Origin: JAGNKE01 sp965230245
GTDB taxonomy: Bacteria; Pseudomonadota; Alphaproteobacteria; Micavibrionales; Micavibrionaceae
Assembly: GCA_965230245.1 (NCBI GenBank)
Contig: OZ246000.1
Coordinates: forward strand, 1,922,001 to 1,986,000
Length of the DNA: 64,000 nucleotides
Reading direction: 5' to 3'
In this document: piece after piece, positions 32,368 through 41,733 of the stretch
Layout: each line of letters begins with the position of its first letter
Position numbering within the stretch: position 1 is the stretch's first letter
Notes under the pieces: generated by a model
The model's database searches: none
What the model was told of the DNA's origin: nothing
What the model saw: only the letters and a program-made list of their open reading frames with translations
Program-made: the position numbers and the translations under genes

Positions 32368-32800
32368 GTAAAAACACTGACGTGGGTTGAAAATAATGTC
32401 AAATGAAAGAGTAGGGCTACAAACAAAGACCGCTGCTTTATTGGGAAAAAGCAGCGGCTAAGATCGTAGTAAGTAAGCGAGTTGACAGTAGAGGAGGAAT
32501 AAAGGCTCAAAACAAACAAAAACCTAATTCGTCTACTATCTAAGATACATTTTCCTCTCTAATTGGGGCAAAAATATGATCGGCTCATGCCGTTTCAGAG
32601 GTTTTTTGATAGCACATTGAAAACAAACAATTATTTCCTGTTGAAAACAATAAAAATAATATTTTTAACATAATGTTTTTACGCTAAATCTTCCTGATTT
32701 TTCTAAATTCATTGTTAATCTATTACTGGTAATACTGTAGACTTCTCATGCAGTTATTGTACTGCAACATATTTTTTTTTCATTTCTAAGGGATTCCCAG
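32368..32800. other. AT-rich intergenic region before acnA
   Basis: 433 bp without a coding frame longer than about 20 codons on either strand. It holds the strong hairpin at 32430-32457 and the motif AGTAAGTAAGCG (32468-32479), which is also found at 53331. Upstream of acnA itself the sequence is very AT-rich, with no consensus promoter evident. Confidence 0.6.
32420..32600 (-). ncRNA. Possible small RNA ending at a strong hairpin
   Basis: On the minus strand a perfect 10-bp stem (CCGCTGCTTT 32430-32439 / AAAGCAGCGG 32448-32457) is followed by TCTTTGTTTG, like a terminator, yet no gene precedes it. The 5' end is not determined. The motif CGCTTACTTACT just before the hairpin recurs in front of the terminator at 53284-53326. 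Confidence 0.3.
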
Positions 32801-35473
32801 ATGACCAGTACAGGACAGGATTCATTTCAATCACGCAAAACTCTGACAGTCGAAGGCAAGGAATACGATTACTTCTCGCTGCCGGATGCGGCGGAAAAAA
32901 TCGGTGATGTGTCAAAACTGCCATACACATTAAAGGTGCTTCTGGAAAACCTGCTCAGGAATGAAGATGGCCGCTCCGTCACCAAAGACGATGTGCAGGC
33001 CGTCCAGAAATGGCTGGAAAAAAAGAAATCGGATAATGAAATTGCCTTCCGCCCCGCACGTGTTCTGATGCAGGACTTCACAGGCGTGCCGGCGGTGGTG
33101 GATCTTGCCGCAATGCGCGAAGCCATGGTCGCCCTCGGCGGGAATGCGGAAGATATCAACCCGCTCAGCCCCGTCGATCTGGTCATTGACCATTCCGTCA
33201 TGGTGGATGCGTTCGGAACGCCGCAGGCCTTCCAGATCAACGTAGAAAAAGAATTCGAAAGAAACGGGGAGCGCTACAGTTTCCTGCGCTGGGGACAGGA
33301 AGCCTTTAACAACTTCCGCGTCGTCCCGCCGGGGACCGGAATTTGCCATCAGGTAAACCTCGAATACCTCGCACAAACCGTTTGGGCGGATAAGGATGAC
33401 AACAACCCCGACCGCACCGTAATTTACCCTGACACATTGGTGGGAACGGACTCCCACACGACAATGGTCAACGGTCTTGCCGTTCTCGGCTGGGGCGTCG
33501 GCGGTATCGAAGCCGAAGCCGCAATGCTCGGCCAACCCGTATCCATGCTGATCCCCGAAGTTGTCGGTTTCAAACTGACAGGCAAGATGAAAGAGGGCAC
33601 AACCGCAACCGACCTTGTTCTGGTCGTGGTACAAATGCTTCGTGAGCTTGGCGTTGTCGGTAAATTCGTTGAATTCTACGGCGATGGTCTGGATCACCTC
33701 TCACTGGCCGACCGTGCGACAATCGCAAACATGGCGCCGGAATACGGCGCAACGTGCGGCTTCTTCCCGATTGATAAGGAAACGCTGCGCTATCTCGAAT
33801 TCACAGGGCGTGACCCGCACCGCGTGAAAGTGGTTGAAGAATACGCCAAGGCACAAGGAATGTGGCGCGATAAGGATTCAACCGACCCTGAATTCACAAA
33901 AACGCTGGAACTGGATCTGGCCGATGTCGAACCGTCAATCTCCGGCCCGAAACGCCCGCAGGACCGCATCCTTTTGTCCAACGCCAAATCCGCATTTGCC
34001 GAACTCGTGCCTGAGGAAACATCCGTTCCCGTCAAAGGCGCGGATTACGAACTTAAAAACGGCGATGTCGTGATTGCCGCGATCACAAGCTGTACAAACA
34101 CATCAAACCCGTCCGTCATGGTCGGCGCGGGTCTGCTCGCAAAAAAGGCGCTGGAAAAGGGCCTTACCGTAAAACCGTGGGTAAAAACATCCCTCGCACC
34201 CGGCTCTCAGGTCGTCACGGACTACCTCGAGAAATCGGGATTACAGGACAGCCTCGATGACATGGGCTTTGATACGGTCGGGTACGGCTGTACCACCTGT
34301 ATCGGGAACTCCGGCCCTATCGCCGAGCCCCTTGCCGCCGCCGTGGAGCAGGGCGACCTGAACGTCACATCCGTGCTGTCGGGGAACAGAAATTTCGAAG
34401 GGCGGATTTCACCGCACGTTAAATCAAACTATCTGGCGTCTCCGCCGCTGGTCGTGGCATATGCTATCGCCGGATCAATGCGTGTGGACTTATTGACCGA
34501 ACCGCTGGGGCAGGACAAAGACGGCAACGACGTCTTCCTGAAAGATATCTGGCCGAGCAACAAGGAAATTGCCGACACCGTCGCAAGCTGCCTGACACCC
34601 GAAATGTTCAAGGAACGCTACGCCGACGTCTTTAAAGGACCGAAGGAATGGCAGGAAATCGGCGGCAGCACATCCGGCAAGACGTACGACTGGGCGGATG
34701 AATCGACATACGTTAAAAACCCGCCGTTCTTTGAAGGCATGGGCAAAGAGCCGCCCGCCATCACGGATGTCAAAGACGCTTATGCGCTGGCCATCCTTGG
34801 TGATTCCATTACGACAGACCACATCTCGCCCGCGGGCGCAATCAAGATGGAGTCACCTGCCGGAGACTACCTGACGGGACATGACGTGAAACGTGCGGAA
34901 TTCAACTCCTACGGCTCCCGTCGTGGAAACCATGAAGTGATGATGCGCGGCACGTTTGCCAATATCCGTATCCGCAACGAAATGGCTCCCGGAACCGAAG
35001 GCGGCCTGACGACATATATCCCGAGCGGCGATGTCATGCCGATCTACGATGCGGCCATGAAATATCAAGGCGAAGGCCGTGATCTGGTCGTGATCGCAGG
35101 AAAGGAATACGGAACGGGCTCATCCCGTGACTGGGCGGCGAAGGGAACGCGTCTTCTGGGCGTGAAGGCCGTTGTCGCCGAAAGTTTCGAGCGTATTCAC
35201 CGCTCCAATCTGATCGGTATGGGCGTTATTCCTCTGCAATTCAAGGGCGGTGCAACCCGTAAAACCCTGAACCTGCAAGGTGACGAAACATACGACATCA
35301 TCGGTCTGGAAGGGGACATGTCTCCGAAACAGGACGTCAGAATGGTCATAAACTATAAGGATGGCTCCTCTCAGGAAGTCGAACTCCTCAGCCGCATCGA
35401 CACGCTCGACGAACTCGAATACTACCGAAACGGCGGCATCCTGCATTACGTCCTGCGCAGAATAGCAGCCTAA
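32801..35473 (+). CDS. acnA: Aconitate hydratase A
   Basis: Interconverts citrate and isocitrate in the TCA cycle; 4Fe-4S enzyme, cytoplasmic. 890 residues, the standard AcnA length. Cluster cysteines are in TSCTNTSNPSVMVGAG and in YGCTTCIGNSGP (two Cys separated by two residues). The swivel domain has YGTGSSRDWAAKGT with the catalytic Ser/Arg, and near the N terminus VPAVVDLAAMR and LVIDHSVMVD are typical. AAGGGA lies upstream of the ATG. Monocistronic, ending at a perfect terminator. Together with icd at 26360 it forms a TCA pair in this neighbourhood. Confidence 0.97.
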   Translation: MTSTGQDSFQSRKTLTVEGKEYDYFSLPDAAEKIGDVSKLPYTLKVLLENLLRNEDGRSVTKDDVQAVQKWLEKKKSDNEIAFRPARVLMQDFTGVPAVVDLAAMREAMVALGGNAEDINPLSPVDLVIDHSVMVDAFGTPQAFQINVEKEFERNGERYSFLRWGQEAFNNFRVVPPGTGICHQVNLEYLAQTVWADKDDNNPDRTVIYPDTLVGTDSHTTMVNGLAVLGWGVGGIEAEAAMLGQPVSMLIPEVVGFKLTGKMKEGTTATDLVLVVVQMLRELGVVGKFVEFYGDGLDHLSLADRATIANMAPEYGATCGFFPIDKETLRYLEFTGRDPHRVKVVEEYAKAQGMWRDKDSTDPEFTKTLELDLADVEPSISGPKRPQDRILLSNAKSAFAELVPEETSVPVKGADYELKNGDVVIAAITSCTNTSNPSVMVGAGLLAKKALEKGLTVKPWVKTSLAPGSQVVTDYLEKSGLQDSLDDMGFDTVGYGCTTCIGNSGPIAEPLAAAVEQGDLNVTSVLSGNRNFEGRISPHVKSNYLASPPLVVAYAIAGSMRVDLLTEPLGQDKDGNDVFLKDIWPSNKEIADTVASCLTPEMFKERYADVFKGPKEWQEIGGSTSGKTYDWADESTYVKNPPFFEGMGKEPPAITDVKDAYALAILGDSITTDHISPAGAIKMESPAGDYLTGHDVKRAEFNSYGSRRGNHEVMMRGTFANIRIRNEMAPGTEGGLTTYIPSGDVMPIYDAAMKYQGEGRDLVVIAGKEYGTGSSRDWAAKGTRLLGVKAVVAESFERIHRSNLIGMGVIPLQFKGGATRKTLNLQGDETYDIIGLEGDMSPKQDVRMVINYKDGSSQEVELLSRIDTLDELEYYRNGGILHYVLRRIAA

Positions 35474-35507
35474 GACTTGAAGTAGAGTAAAAGATGAATC
35501 AACCAAG

Positions 35508-35536
35508 ACGGCGTGTCATGAGGCACGCCGTTTTTT
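35508..35536. terminator. Bidirectional terminator after acnA
   Basis: Perfect 8-bp stem ACGGCGTG (35508-35515) / CACGCCGT (35524-35531) followed by a T run. It overlaps the stop of the convergent gene at 35535. Confidence 0.92.
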
Positions 35537-36065
35537 ATTTGCCCTCAATTTCAAACCACTGGCTTTCAAACCGATTTGTTCGTGCTGGTAGATAGAATGT
35601 TGTAATTTTGTTATGGAGCATAAGTGTAAATTTGATCGAAAATACACGCTGCTTCATAAAAGGTTTCTGTGAAAAAAGAGTGTCATGTTCATGTATTTCT
35701 AAAGCTGCACTAATCATAGGCATGATATCAAAGGTTTTATAATCACATTGCAGCGGCAGAATTGTTCGGTCAGTGCCGAGCGAACTCCAATTATGTGGGT
35801 TCGGAATGTGATCAATCTCTATGTTCTCGCTGCTAAACGGCGTTCTGTAAACGGCACTCAGTCCAACCAAATCTGTATCATAGAAAATAATCAGTGCGGG
35901 CGACGGGTTGCACAAACGCACATGAAGCTCTTCGTCTAACTTAAACGCAACGTTTAGCTTTTGAACGCCGGGAAAATTGAAGGCATTGTATCCGATTAGC
36001 ACCAAAAGAAGGACAAGAACAACAATAAGGCTGTTCTTAATCAATATAGACGTCGTCTTTTTCAT
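35535..36065 (-). CDS. Membrane-anchored protein of unknown function
   Basis: 176 residues from the ATG at 36065. A strong N-terminal signal anchor (SLIVVLVLLLVLIGYNAF, about 12-29) precedes a beta-prone periplasmic domain. No family was recognised. The start overlaps the end of the upstream gene by 29 bp, suggesting translational coupling and a joint role. Confidence 0.65.
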   Translation of the reverse strand: MKKTTSILIKNSLIVVLVLLLVLIGYNAFNFPGVQKLNVAFKLDEELHVRLCNPSPALIIFYDTDLVGLSAVYRTPFSSENIEIDHIPNPHNWSSLGTDRTILPLQCDYKTFDIMPMISAALEIHEHDTLFSQKPFMKQRVFSIKFTLMLHNKITTFYLPARTNRFESQWFEIEGK

Positions 36066-36963
36066 TCGGATCACGCACGAATTTATAGGCGATTTTTTCC
36101 GTCTCCAGAATAATCCGGTTAAAATCAGGCCGTTCGGGGCGGTAGCGCACCGTGTTATTCGTTTCCAGAGCGGAAATGGACGTATTGAGCTGTAATAACC
36201 TACGCCGTCCTTCACGCGCCTTGCGCGCCTCCTGAGAGCTGGAGGTAATAAATTCACGCCGCAGCTTCTCGTGTGTCACACCGATCATGAAGGAAAGTTG
36301 TATGCCCTCAAGCAGCGAAGCCGCCGTGCGTAGACATTGCGGCGCATTGATGGGGATGTCTGCCTTTTTCACCTCTACCACAAAATTGAAAGTGGTCGTG
36401 CGTTCCGGCCCGCGTAAAATCATGCCGCAGCGCCCCTCATCACGCTGAAGATTGGCAATAATCGCCACCGAACTGTCATAACCGATACTGATCGATTTTC
36501 CGGCACGCATAAACGCATCCTCAGCCAGTTTCAATGAAGCATCATAATCCTCGGTCTTGTTTACTGCATCGCACTGCTCAACCACATCAAGGAACGGATG
36601 ACGCTTGCCGGCCTCGAAAAGCGGCTTGCCTTTGTAATAGACGCAAATCCAGCGCTCGGGGTTATAGGCCAGCTCGAAATCATTCACGACCTCGCTCCAG
36701 ACCTCTTCCCATTTGTAAGGGGTAACACGGTTTAAAAGGGGGCCGCCTTTATCATAATCCTGCAGCATTTGCGCCGCCATGCGCGCACAGCTATGCATAT
36801 TGTGCGCACGAACAACATATTCTTCAGGCTCCAGCCCGCCCGCTTGCAGGCGGATAGGCATACGGTTGCTGGTCGCAGGCACATCCTGAACCTCCGCGTT
36901 AAAGACGGGTTCATCAGTTTTTATTATAAACTTTTCCCGTAACAACGAGGTTTTTACAGCCAT
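36037..36963 (-). CDS. Conserved hypothetical cytoplasmic protein
   Basis: 308 residues, no signal peptide or membrane helix. It contains helical stretches rich in Arg and Glu near the end (EARKAREGRRRLLQLNTSISALETNN) and a mixed N-terminal part with EEYVVRAHNMHSCARMAAQMLQDYDKGGP. No domain was recognised. It is directly upstream of, and overlapping, the membrane-anchored protein gene, so the two form an operon. Confidence 0.7.
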   Translation of the reverse strand: MAVKTSLLREKFIIKTDEPVFNAEVQDVPATSNRMPIRLQAGGLEPEEYVVRAHNMHSCARMAAQMLQDYDKGGPLLNRVTPYKWEEVWSEVVNDFELAYNPERWICVYYKGKPLFEAGKRHPFLDVVEQCDAVNKTEDYDASLKLAEDAFMRAGKSISIGYDSSVAIIANLQRDEGRCGMILRGPERTTTFNFVVEVKKADIPINAPQCLRTAASLLEGIQLSFMIGVTHEKLRREFITSSSQEARKAREGRRRLLQLNTSISALETNNTVRYRPERPDFNRIILETEKIAYKFVRDPNEKDDVYID

Positions 36964-37053
36964 GAAGTTTCCACCGTAAAGGATTAAAATAGCTGCATTA
37001 TCATAGCATATAAAATAGGCAGGGAAAGTAAACGCGCTATGTTTTAAACAAAG

Positions 37054-37080
37054 AAAAAACCCTTTCGGGCTTTTTCTGGC
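37054..37080 (-). terminator. Terminator of the Pro/Ala-tail protein gene
   Basis: On the minus strand AAAGCCC, GAAA tetraloop, GGGTTTT: short GC stem extended by A-T pairs and ending in T. It is 34 bp after the stop at 37114. Confidence 0.7.
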
Positions 37081-37113
37081 TGGATGGAAACTAGTATGGA
37101 AAAACGCGAATAT

Positions 37114-37704
37114 CTATGCGGCCATTCCTGCAGGTCGTGGTGCAGGTGCGGGAGCGGGGTGCGCGTAAGCCGGAGCAGGCATCGGCGCATCCAGCATCTC
37201 AAGCTGACGAAGATAGTAAGCCAGATGTTTTTCGACCTGCATACGCTTTGGCATATCATCTAAAAACGCCTGCATACCTTCGCTCATGGAGCCGCGCATA
37301 TTAAAGCTGTTGGAAATGGACTTGCCGGACAAACGCGCCAGAGTGCCTTGGCCGTGTGCCTGAATGTCTTGTTCGTCTTGTTGTTTAGAACGCTCGATAT
37401 CCGTGATGTATTCGCTGTAAAGCTCCATCGCGTTGTTGATATCGATACTGTGAACCCAATCCCCGCAGGCATCTGACAGCGCCTCTGTCATAAATCCGCC
37501 GATCATGGTTTCCATCAGCATGGAACCGAGCATACCGTCATGCTCGCTTGCGATACGTGCGTTGGGATTTGCGTTAATGAATAATGGCCCCGTATAACCC
37601 GGCTTGTCAGGATGAGGTGCAAGTTGTTGCAATTCCTTCATCAGGCCGGAAATCTTGCCGATTAACTCTTGTTTTTGGTCTTGTCTATAAGCTCTAGCGT
37701 GCAT
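37114..37704 (-). CDS. Hypothetical protein with Pro/Ala-rich C terminus
   Basis: 196 residues, no signal peptide. A helical body including GMLGSMLMETMIGGFMTEALSDACGDWVHSIDINNAMELYSEY is followed by a disordered tail of Ala and Pro (from about 172, APMPAPAYAHPAPAP). No family was recognised. It stands alone between two non-coding gaps and has its own terminator. Confidence 0.65.
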   Translation of the reverse strand: MHARAYRQDQKQELIGKISGLMKELQQLAPHPDKPGYTGPLFINANPNARIASEHDGMLGSMLMETMIGGFMTEALSDACGDWVHSIDINNAMELYSEYITDIERSKQQDEQDIQAHGQGTLARLSGKSISNSFNMRGSMSEGMQAFLDDMPKRMQVEKHLAYYLRQLEMLDAPMPAPAYAHPAPAPAPRPAGMAA

Positions 37705-37911
37705 TTTTATACTACCTCTTTTTCTTTAAGAATAGTATTGAGGTAGTAAAAAGGGATTTAATTATACATAAAATCCGAAATAATAGAGCATTAGTATTTG
37801 ATAATTACTTTAATTTAATTTAAATATAATTTTATTTACTTTTAAGCCTTGGTTAAGAATTGAGGAAAAACAAAAATTGCCAATCTTTCTAACCCGCTAT
37901 ATTCTGGCCTT

Positions 37912-38796
37912 ATGGGAAAAAAATATACATCGGGTGAATTGGCGGAACTCTATGCGGGATTGGAAAAACATCCCGAAGACCCGCGTATCGTCTATGCTCC
38001 AGAAGACCGTGAAATCATTGTTCCGTTATTAAGAAACGGCTTTATTACCGCGGCCATCATTCCCGCAGATGAAGAAACGAGCCGCAGATACGCCGAAATG
38101 ACCCTCCATGCACAGGAACATGAGCTTGGGGAGTTTGACGACCAGAACACGCTGTATGAGCAATTCTTCAGCCGCGGCGACAATCTATATATGTATGGAG
38201 ATGAAAGAAAGCTAACAACAAGACAGCGCGCGGAACTGGCGCCTGTTATGCAGGAAACCTTTACAAGGCTCTCGGAATTCACCTATCCGCGTGAGACGTC
38301 CCTTCCTAAAAGATGGGCGCGAGCCACCATTATTTCAAGCGCGGACATGCTCTGGAACATGAGCCCGGAAACAGAGCAGGGAGAACGGCAGATCTTCGGT
38401 CTGGCTAAAAAACTGGAACAAACAATGCCGCGCCGTCAGACAAATTTGTTGGTTCTCTGGCAAAAAGCGGGGGAGATGGAGCGGGGCGCTGTGCCGAACT
38501 TCCATATGGACGGTGCAATGACCACGCATATTTCCGGCCACAATCCCATGGAATACCTGATTGGAGAATTAACGCCCGATCAATGGGGCACACTTAAGAA
38601 ATACCGTATGGGCGAAGAAGACATGCTTTTAAGCGAATATCCGGAACTGCAAGGACGCATCCGGAAACTCAATCCTGGTGATATGGTGGTATTTGGCCCT
38701 GAATTCGTACATAGATCCTCAGAAACCGCCGGAGAAGAAGGACAACTGAACTTTGCCGCCGAACCGTCTGCGGGCTGGCCTTACGACTTATCCTGA
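37912..38796 (+). CDS. Predicted 2-oxoglutarate/Fe(II) oxygenase-like protein
   Basis: 294 residues. The sequence PNFHMDGAMTTHISGH carries HxD (198-200), and 67 residues later VVFGPEFVHRSSE provides a second His (267) with a neighbouring Arg. HxD...H with a nearby Arg is the iron- and cofactor-binding set of double-stranded beta-helix oxygenases. A GD turn just before (LNPGDMVVFGP) is also typical. The N-terminal 140 residues are not recognised. The substrate is unknown. It stands alone, with AT-rich flanks. Confidence 0.55.
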   Translation: MGKKYTSGELAELYAGLEKHPEDPRIVYAPEDREIIVPLLRNGFITAAIIPADEETSRRYAEMTLHAQEHELGEFDDQNTLYEQFFSRGDNLYMYGDERKLTTRQRAELAPVMQETFTRLSEFTYPRETSLPKRWARATIISSADMLWNMSPETEQGERQIFGLAKKLEQTMPRRQTNLLVLWQKAGEMERGAVPNFHMDGAMTTHISGHNPMEYLIGELTPDQWGTLKKYRMGEEDMLLSEYPELQGRIRKLNPGDMVVFGPEFVHRSSETAGEEGQLNFAAEPSAGWPYDLS

Positions 38797-38815
38797 AAAT
38801 AATAAAAATTGAGAT

Positions 38816-39445
38816 TTAGGTATCTTCACCGCCGAAAAGCGCATCGATATCTTCCTGAGACGCAGCTTCCGTAATATGCGACTCGATCGCTTCCTGAGTA
38901 GGCTCGATGTGAATGCCTAAACGGTCAAATGTCGAACTGATACGATTTTCAATGTCCTGAAGGTTTTGCAACGTATTACGGATACGCTGCCCTGTAAGAT
39001 CCTGAAATGTGCAGGCAAGCAGGATTTCCTGTATATCGGCCTTAATCGTTTCGCGTAAATTATCAAGCTTACTTTCATCCTGCCAGTCTTTTTCATTGCT
39101 GACCCGCTCGACAATACGGTCGGCTGCATCGAGAATGCGGTTTGCCGCTTCCTCGGTATCATCAATTACCGCCTGCAGCTCCACTCCGGTATTAGCGGCC
39201 GAATGATTGTCACCGTTGTAATTGATCGCACCCAGAACTTCCAGAACCTCCGCAAAGCGTTTGATAATGCCGTCTTCGGCCATATCGACCTGCTGCGCTG
39301 TGGCATTAATCTCCATCGAAATTTCATCAAATCGACGGGCGACGAATTTCTCCATAGCCTGCAACTGAGCGTTGAGAGACTCAACAACTCTGAAGACCTC
39401 ATCTTCATCTTTATAAGGAACAGCCTTAGCGGTTTCGGTAGACAT
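38816..39445 (-). CDS. CheZ-like protein phosphatase
   Basis: 209 residues from the ATG at 39445 (AGGA four to five bases upstream). Long helical hairpin with the signature ACTFQDLTGQRIRNTLQ; Asp149 and Gln153 correspond to the catalytic pair of CheZ. The C terminus SQEDIDALFGG, after a flexible acidic linker, resembles the CheY-binding peptide. It should dephosphorylate a CheY-type response regulator. No che gene is nearby. CheZ-like proteins in alphaproteobacteria are often annotated as chemotaxis phosphatases. Confidence 0.85.
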   Translation of the reverse strand: MSTETAKAVPYKDEDEVFRVVESLNAQLQAMEKFVARRFDEISMEINATAQQVDMAEDGIIKRFAEVLEVLGAINYNGDNHSAANTGVELQAVIDDTEEAANRILDAADRIVERVSNEKDWQDESKLDNLRETIKADIQEILLACTFQDLTGQRIRNTLQNLQDIENRISSTFDRLGIHIEPTQEAIESHITEAASQEDIDALFGGEDT

Positions 39446-39588
39446 TAATCCTGCTCTCTGCAAAAAATTTCGCAGTCTTAAGTATATGCGCAGATGATTA
39501 ACAAAATACTATGAACTAAGCTCTGAAATACATTCGTATTCAAATACATACTCAAAACTGTAAAGACACAGAAGAAATGAATCCGGAA

Positions 39589-40602
39589 TTAGTCGGCAAC
39601 AGGCTGATAAAGATCAAAAACATCAATTATTTCAAGAATTTGCTCAATTTCTTTCTTGCATTGTTCGGCGTGCTGGCTCGTAGTCACGGGAACATAGATA
39701 TTGGAAGGCTCGAACATATCGACATCATTTTCAATCATCATAAAGATATATTTCTTCCCGAACATGGCAACTGAAAGTGGTGCTTTATCAAAAATATCGG
39801 ACGCCTCTGACAATTCCTTGAGTAAACGCTCACCAATCATGAGTTCTGCCGCATCAGGCTTTGTCGAGAAGATTTCAAACCTGTCCCAATCGGGGTTGGA
39901 GACACTGACGTAAACCTCCTGAAGATTTTTCCAGCGCGTCTTTTTCCACTTTTTAACCTTGTGACGATCCGTTGTCAGAATCGTATGCCCTTCAATCACC
40001 TCTTCAGGCGTTTCCAAAAGAACGAAAATACCGTCAAAAACAGGCCCGTCTTTATGGGATTTTGAATACAGCCGCGCTTCGGAGAAAATAACCTTCACGC
40101 CTTTATACGTACCCATAAAACAATCTTCAGCTTCGTAACGATCGTGATCTTCGACAATGACCAACTTGCTAAGGATATTTCGGCTAACACCTCTCTGTGG
40201 GTGGAACTTAAGTCCGTTCAGCGCCTTTGCCAGCTTGGGCATAAAAGTCGTTTTATGCTCCTTAACGTAATTTTTAAGTGGCCTCGCGGCCCAGACATTT
40301 AACAGGATGGGCGGGACAATCGAAACAAGAAGTGACAAAACGGCAAGCACTATATTGACTTCCATCAGGAAGAACCACCCGAACGCACTGACCCCGATCA
40401 ACATGAACAAAATGCCCATATTCATCGCAATAAAGCTGCGCGTCCTGTTCTGTTTCATGCGCATCAATCGCATCTCTTCGGCTTCTTCGATGAGATTGTC
40501 GAGTGTACGGCGGAATCGAACATCGTCAACGCGGCCTATCTCTTCGGTTGAACTGACGACAACATCGTCTTCGATTTTATTCTCTGCACCTTGCTCTTTC
40601 AT
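39589..40602 (-). CDS. DUF3137 family membrane protein
   Basis: 337 residues. Two adjacent membrane helices (about 55-75 and 82-103) after a charged N terminus, then a large cytoplasmic domain with CFMGTYKGVKVIFSEARL and GIFVLLETPEEVIEGHTILTTDR, the pattern of DUF3137. No enzyme activity is known to me for the family. It lies 124 bp after the CheZ-like gene on the same strand. Confidence 0.75.
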   Translation of the reverse strand: MKEQGAENKIEDDVVVSSTEEIGRVDDVRFRRTLDNLIEEAEEMRLMRMKQNRTRSFIAMNMGILFMLIGVSAFGWFFLMEVNIVLAVLSLLVSIVPPILLNVWAARPLKNYVKEHKTTFMPKLAKALNGLKFHPQRGVSRNILSKLVIVEDHDRYEAEDCFMGTYKGVKVIFSEARLYSKSHKDGPVFDGIFVLLETPEEVIEGHTILTTDRHKVKKWKKTRWKNLQEVYVSVSNPDWDRFEIFSTKPDAAELMIGERLLKELSEASDIFDKAPLSVAMFGKKYIFMMIENDVDMFEPSNIYVPVTTSQHAEQCKKEIEQILEIIDVFDLYQPVAD

Positions 40603-40666
40603 AATATCCTATCTAACCAGTATGAATGCGGAATCGCAATAAATTTAAAAAATGAAGGTATGATCA

Positions 40667-41194
40667 CTACCAACGCCGAACATCGGCTTTGTACTCAAGA
40701 TATACGTCTCCGAATTTCTTCTCGAGGTATTCTTCCTCACGAAAAATAACGTATTTTGTAATAAAATAAATCAACGGCCCTATAAAAACGAACGCCCAGA
40801 CAACATCAAAAAGGAATCCAAAACCGACATAAACACACGTTAAACCGATATAAATCGGATTACGCGTAAAAGAGTAAGGCCCCGTAGTCACAATTTTTTT
40901 AGTCGGCATGTAAGTTGGGACATTCGTACCTGAACGGATTAAAACGGCGATTGCCCAAGTCATAAGTCCTGTTCCGAAGCTGAGGAAAAAAAGACCGGCC
41001 AAAAGCTGTGCGCCCCATCTGAAAAAGTCCGCCCCGATAAGCATCTCGATTATAAAAGCGGCTAAAAACGTTAAAGCATAAATCATGGGGGGGATCATTT
41101 TGACATTGGGATGATCACCGAAAACTTTTGCCGCCGTTATGTCATCAACGTGATCCGGATCGTCCTCTTGGGTATATTCTTCGCTGGAATTCAT
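40667..41194 (-). CDS. Isoprenylcysteine carboxyl methyltransferase-type membrane protein
   Basis: About 175 residues, depending on start; the ATG at 41194 is taken and one at 41218 is possible. Four or so membrane helices, and the C-terminal signature VTTGPYSFTRNPIYIGLTCVYVGFG followed by REEEYLEKKFGDVYLEYKADVRRW, characteristic of ICMT/PEMT-like methyltransferases using S-adenosylmethionine. The substrate, usually a lipid or isoprenoid, is unknown. It contains a G7 run on the + strand (41087-41093). Confidence 0.8.
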   Translation of the reverse strand: MNSSEEYTQEDDPDHVDDITAAKVFGDHPNVKMIPPMIYALTFLAAFIIEMLIGADFFRWGAQLLAGLFFLSFGTGLMTWAIAVLIRSGTNVPTYMPTKKIVTTGPYSFTRNPIYIGLTCVYVGFGFLFDVVWAFVFIGPLIYFITKYVIFREEEYLEKKFGDVYLEYKADVRRW

Positions 41195-41313
41195 TAAATC
41201 TATATTTTCAAATATCATCAGGCACTTTAAAATTAGACCACCACTGGCAAAAAAGCGCAAGCAACAAGGCTCTTGGAATGTGTCTCTTCACACAAAAAAT
41301 ACAAGAAAAAGCG

Positions 41314-41712
41314 TTACTTAACCATTGTCATATCATTTTTCTTGCAGTCTTTTAGCCATAAAACAAGAGTAATCAGTATAACGGCAAAGAAAATAGCACC
41401 GACAACTGCATCGACAATCTGGGGCGAAGGAAAAATCCCGACCTGATTGAGAATGTAAGTGATAAAGGAATGGGGAAGCTCTGTTTCGCCTCGTGCGCGT
41501 TTGATTTGCCAATGCCAGTCTGTAAGCGGGCAATACCCGATATTATTGTAATAAGCGCCGACAGCAAGCCAGCAAAACGCAGTGATACAGACGCACCAGC
41601 GATGAACGCGTCTCGTGAGTTTGGGAATCCAGCCAAAAACATTAAAGAGAGCCAGAAAAAGATGCCCCCACAGAAAAGCACCATCTAAAACAAAAAGCGC
41701 AAAAGGGGACAT
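41314..41712 (-). CDS. DUF2784-like membrane protein
   Basis: 132 residues with four hydrophobic helices. The motif YCPLTDWHWQIKRARGE ... HSFITYIL matches the CPLTxxE...SF pattern of DUF2784. Function is unknown for the family. It sits between the ICMT-like gene and a secreted protein gene, all on the minus strand with short spacing. Confidence 0.75.
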   Translation of the reverse strand: MSPFALFVLDGAFLWGHLFLALFNVFGWIPKLTRRVHRWCVCITAFCWLAVGAYYNNIGYCPLTDWHWQIKRARGETELPHSFITYILNQVGIFPSPQIVDAVVGAIFFAVILITLVLWLKDCKKNDMTMVK

Positions 41713-41733
41713 CTTGGAATTAATATTCAGATT

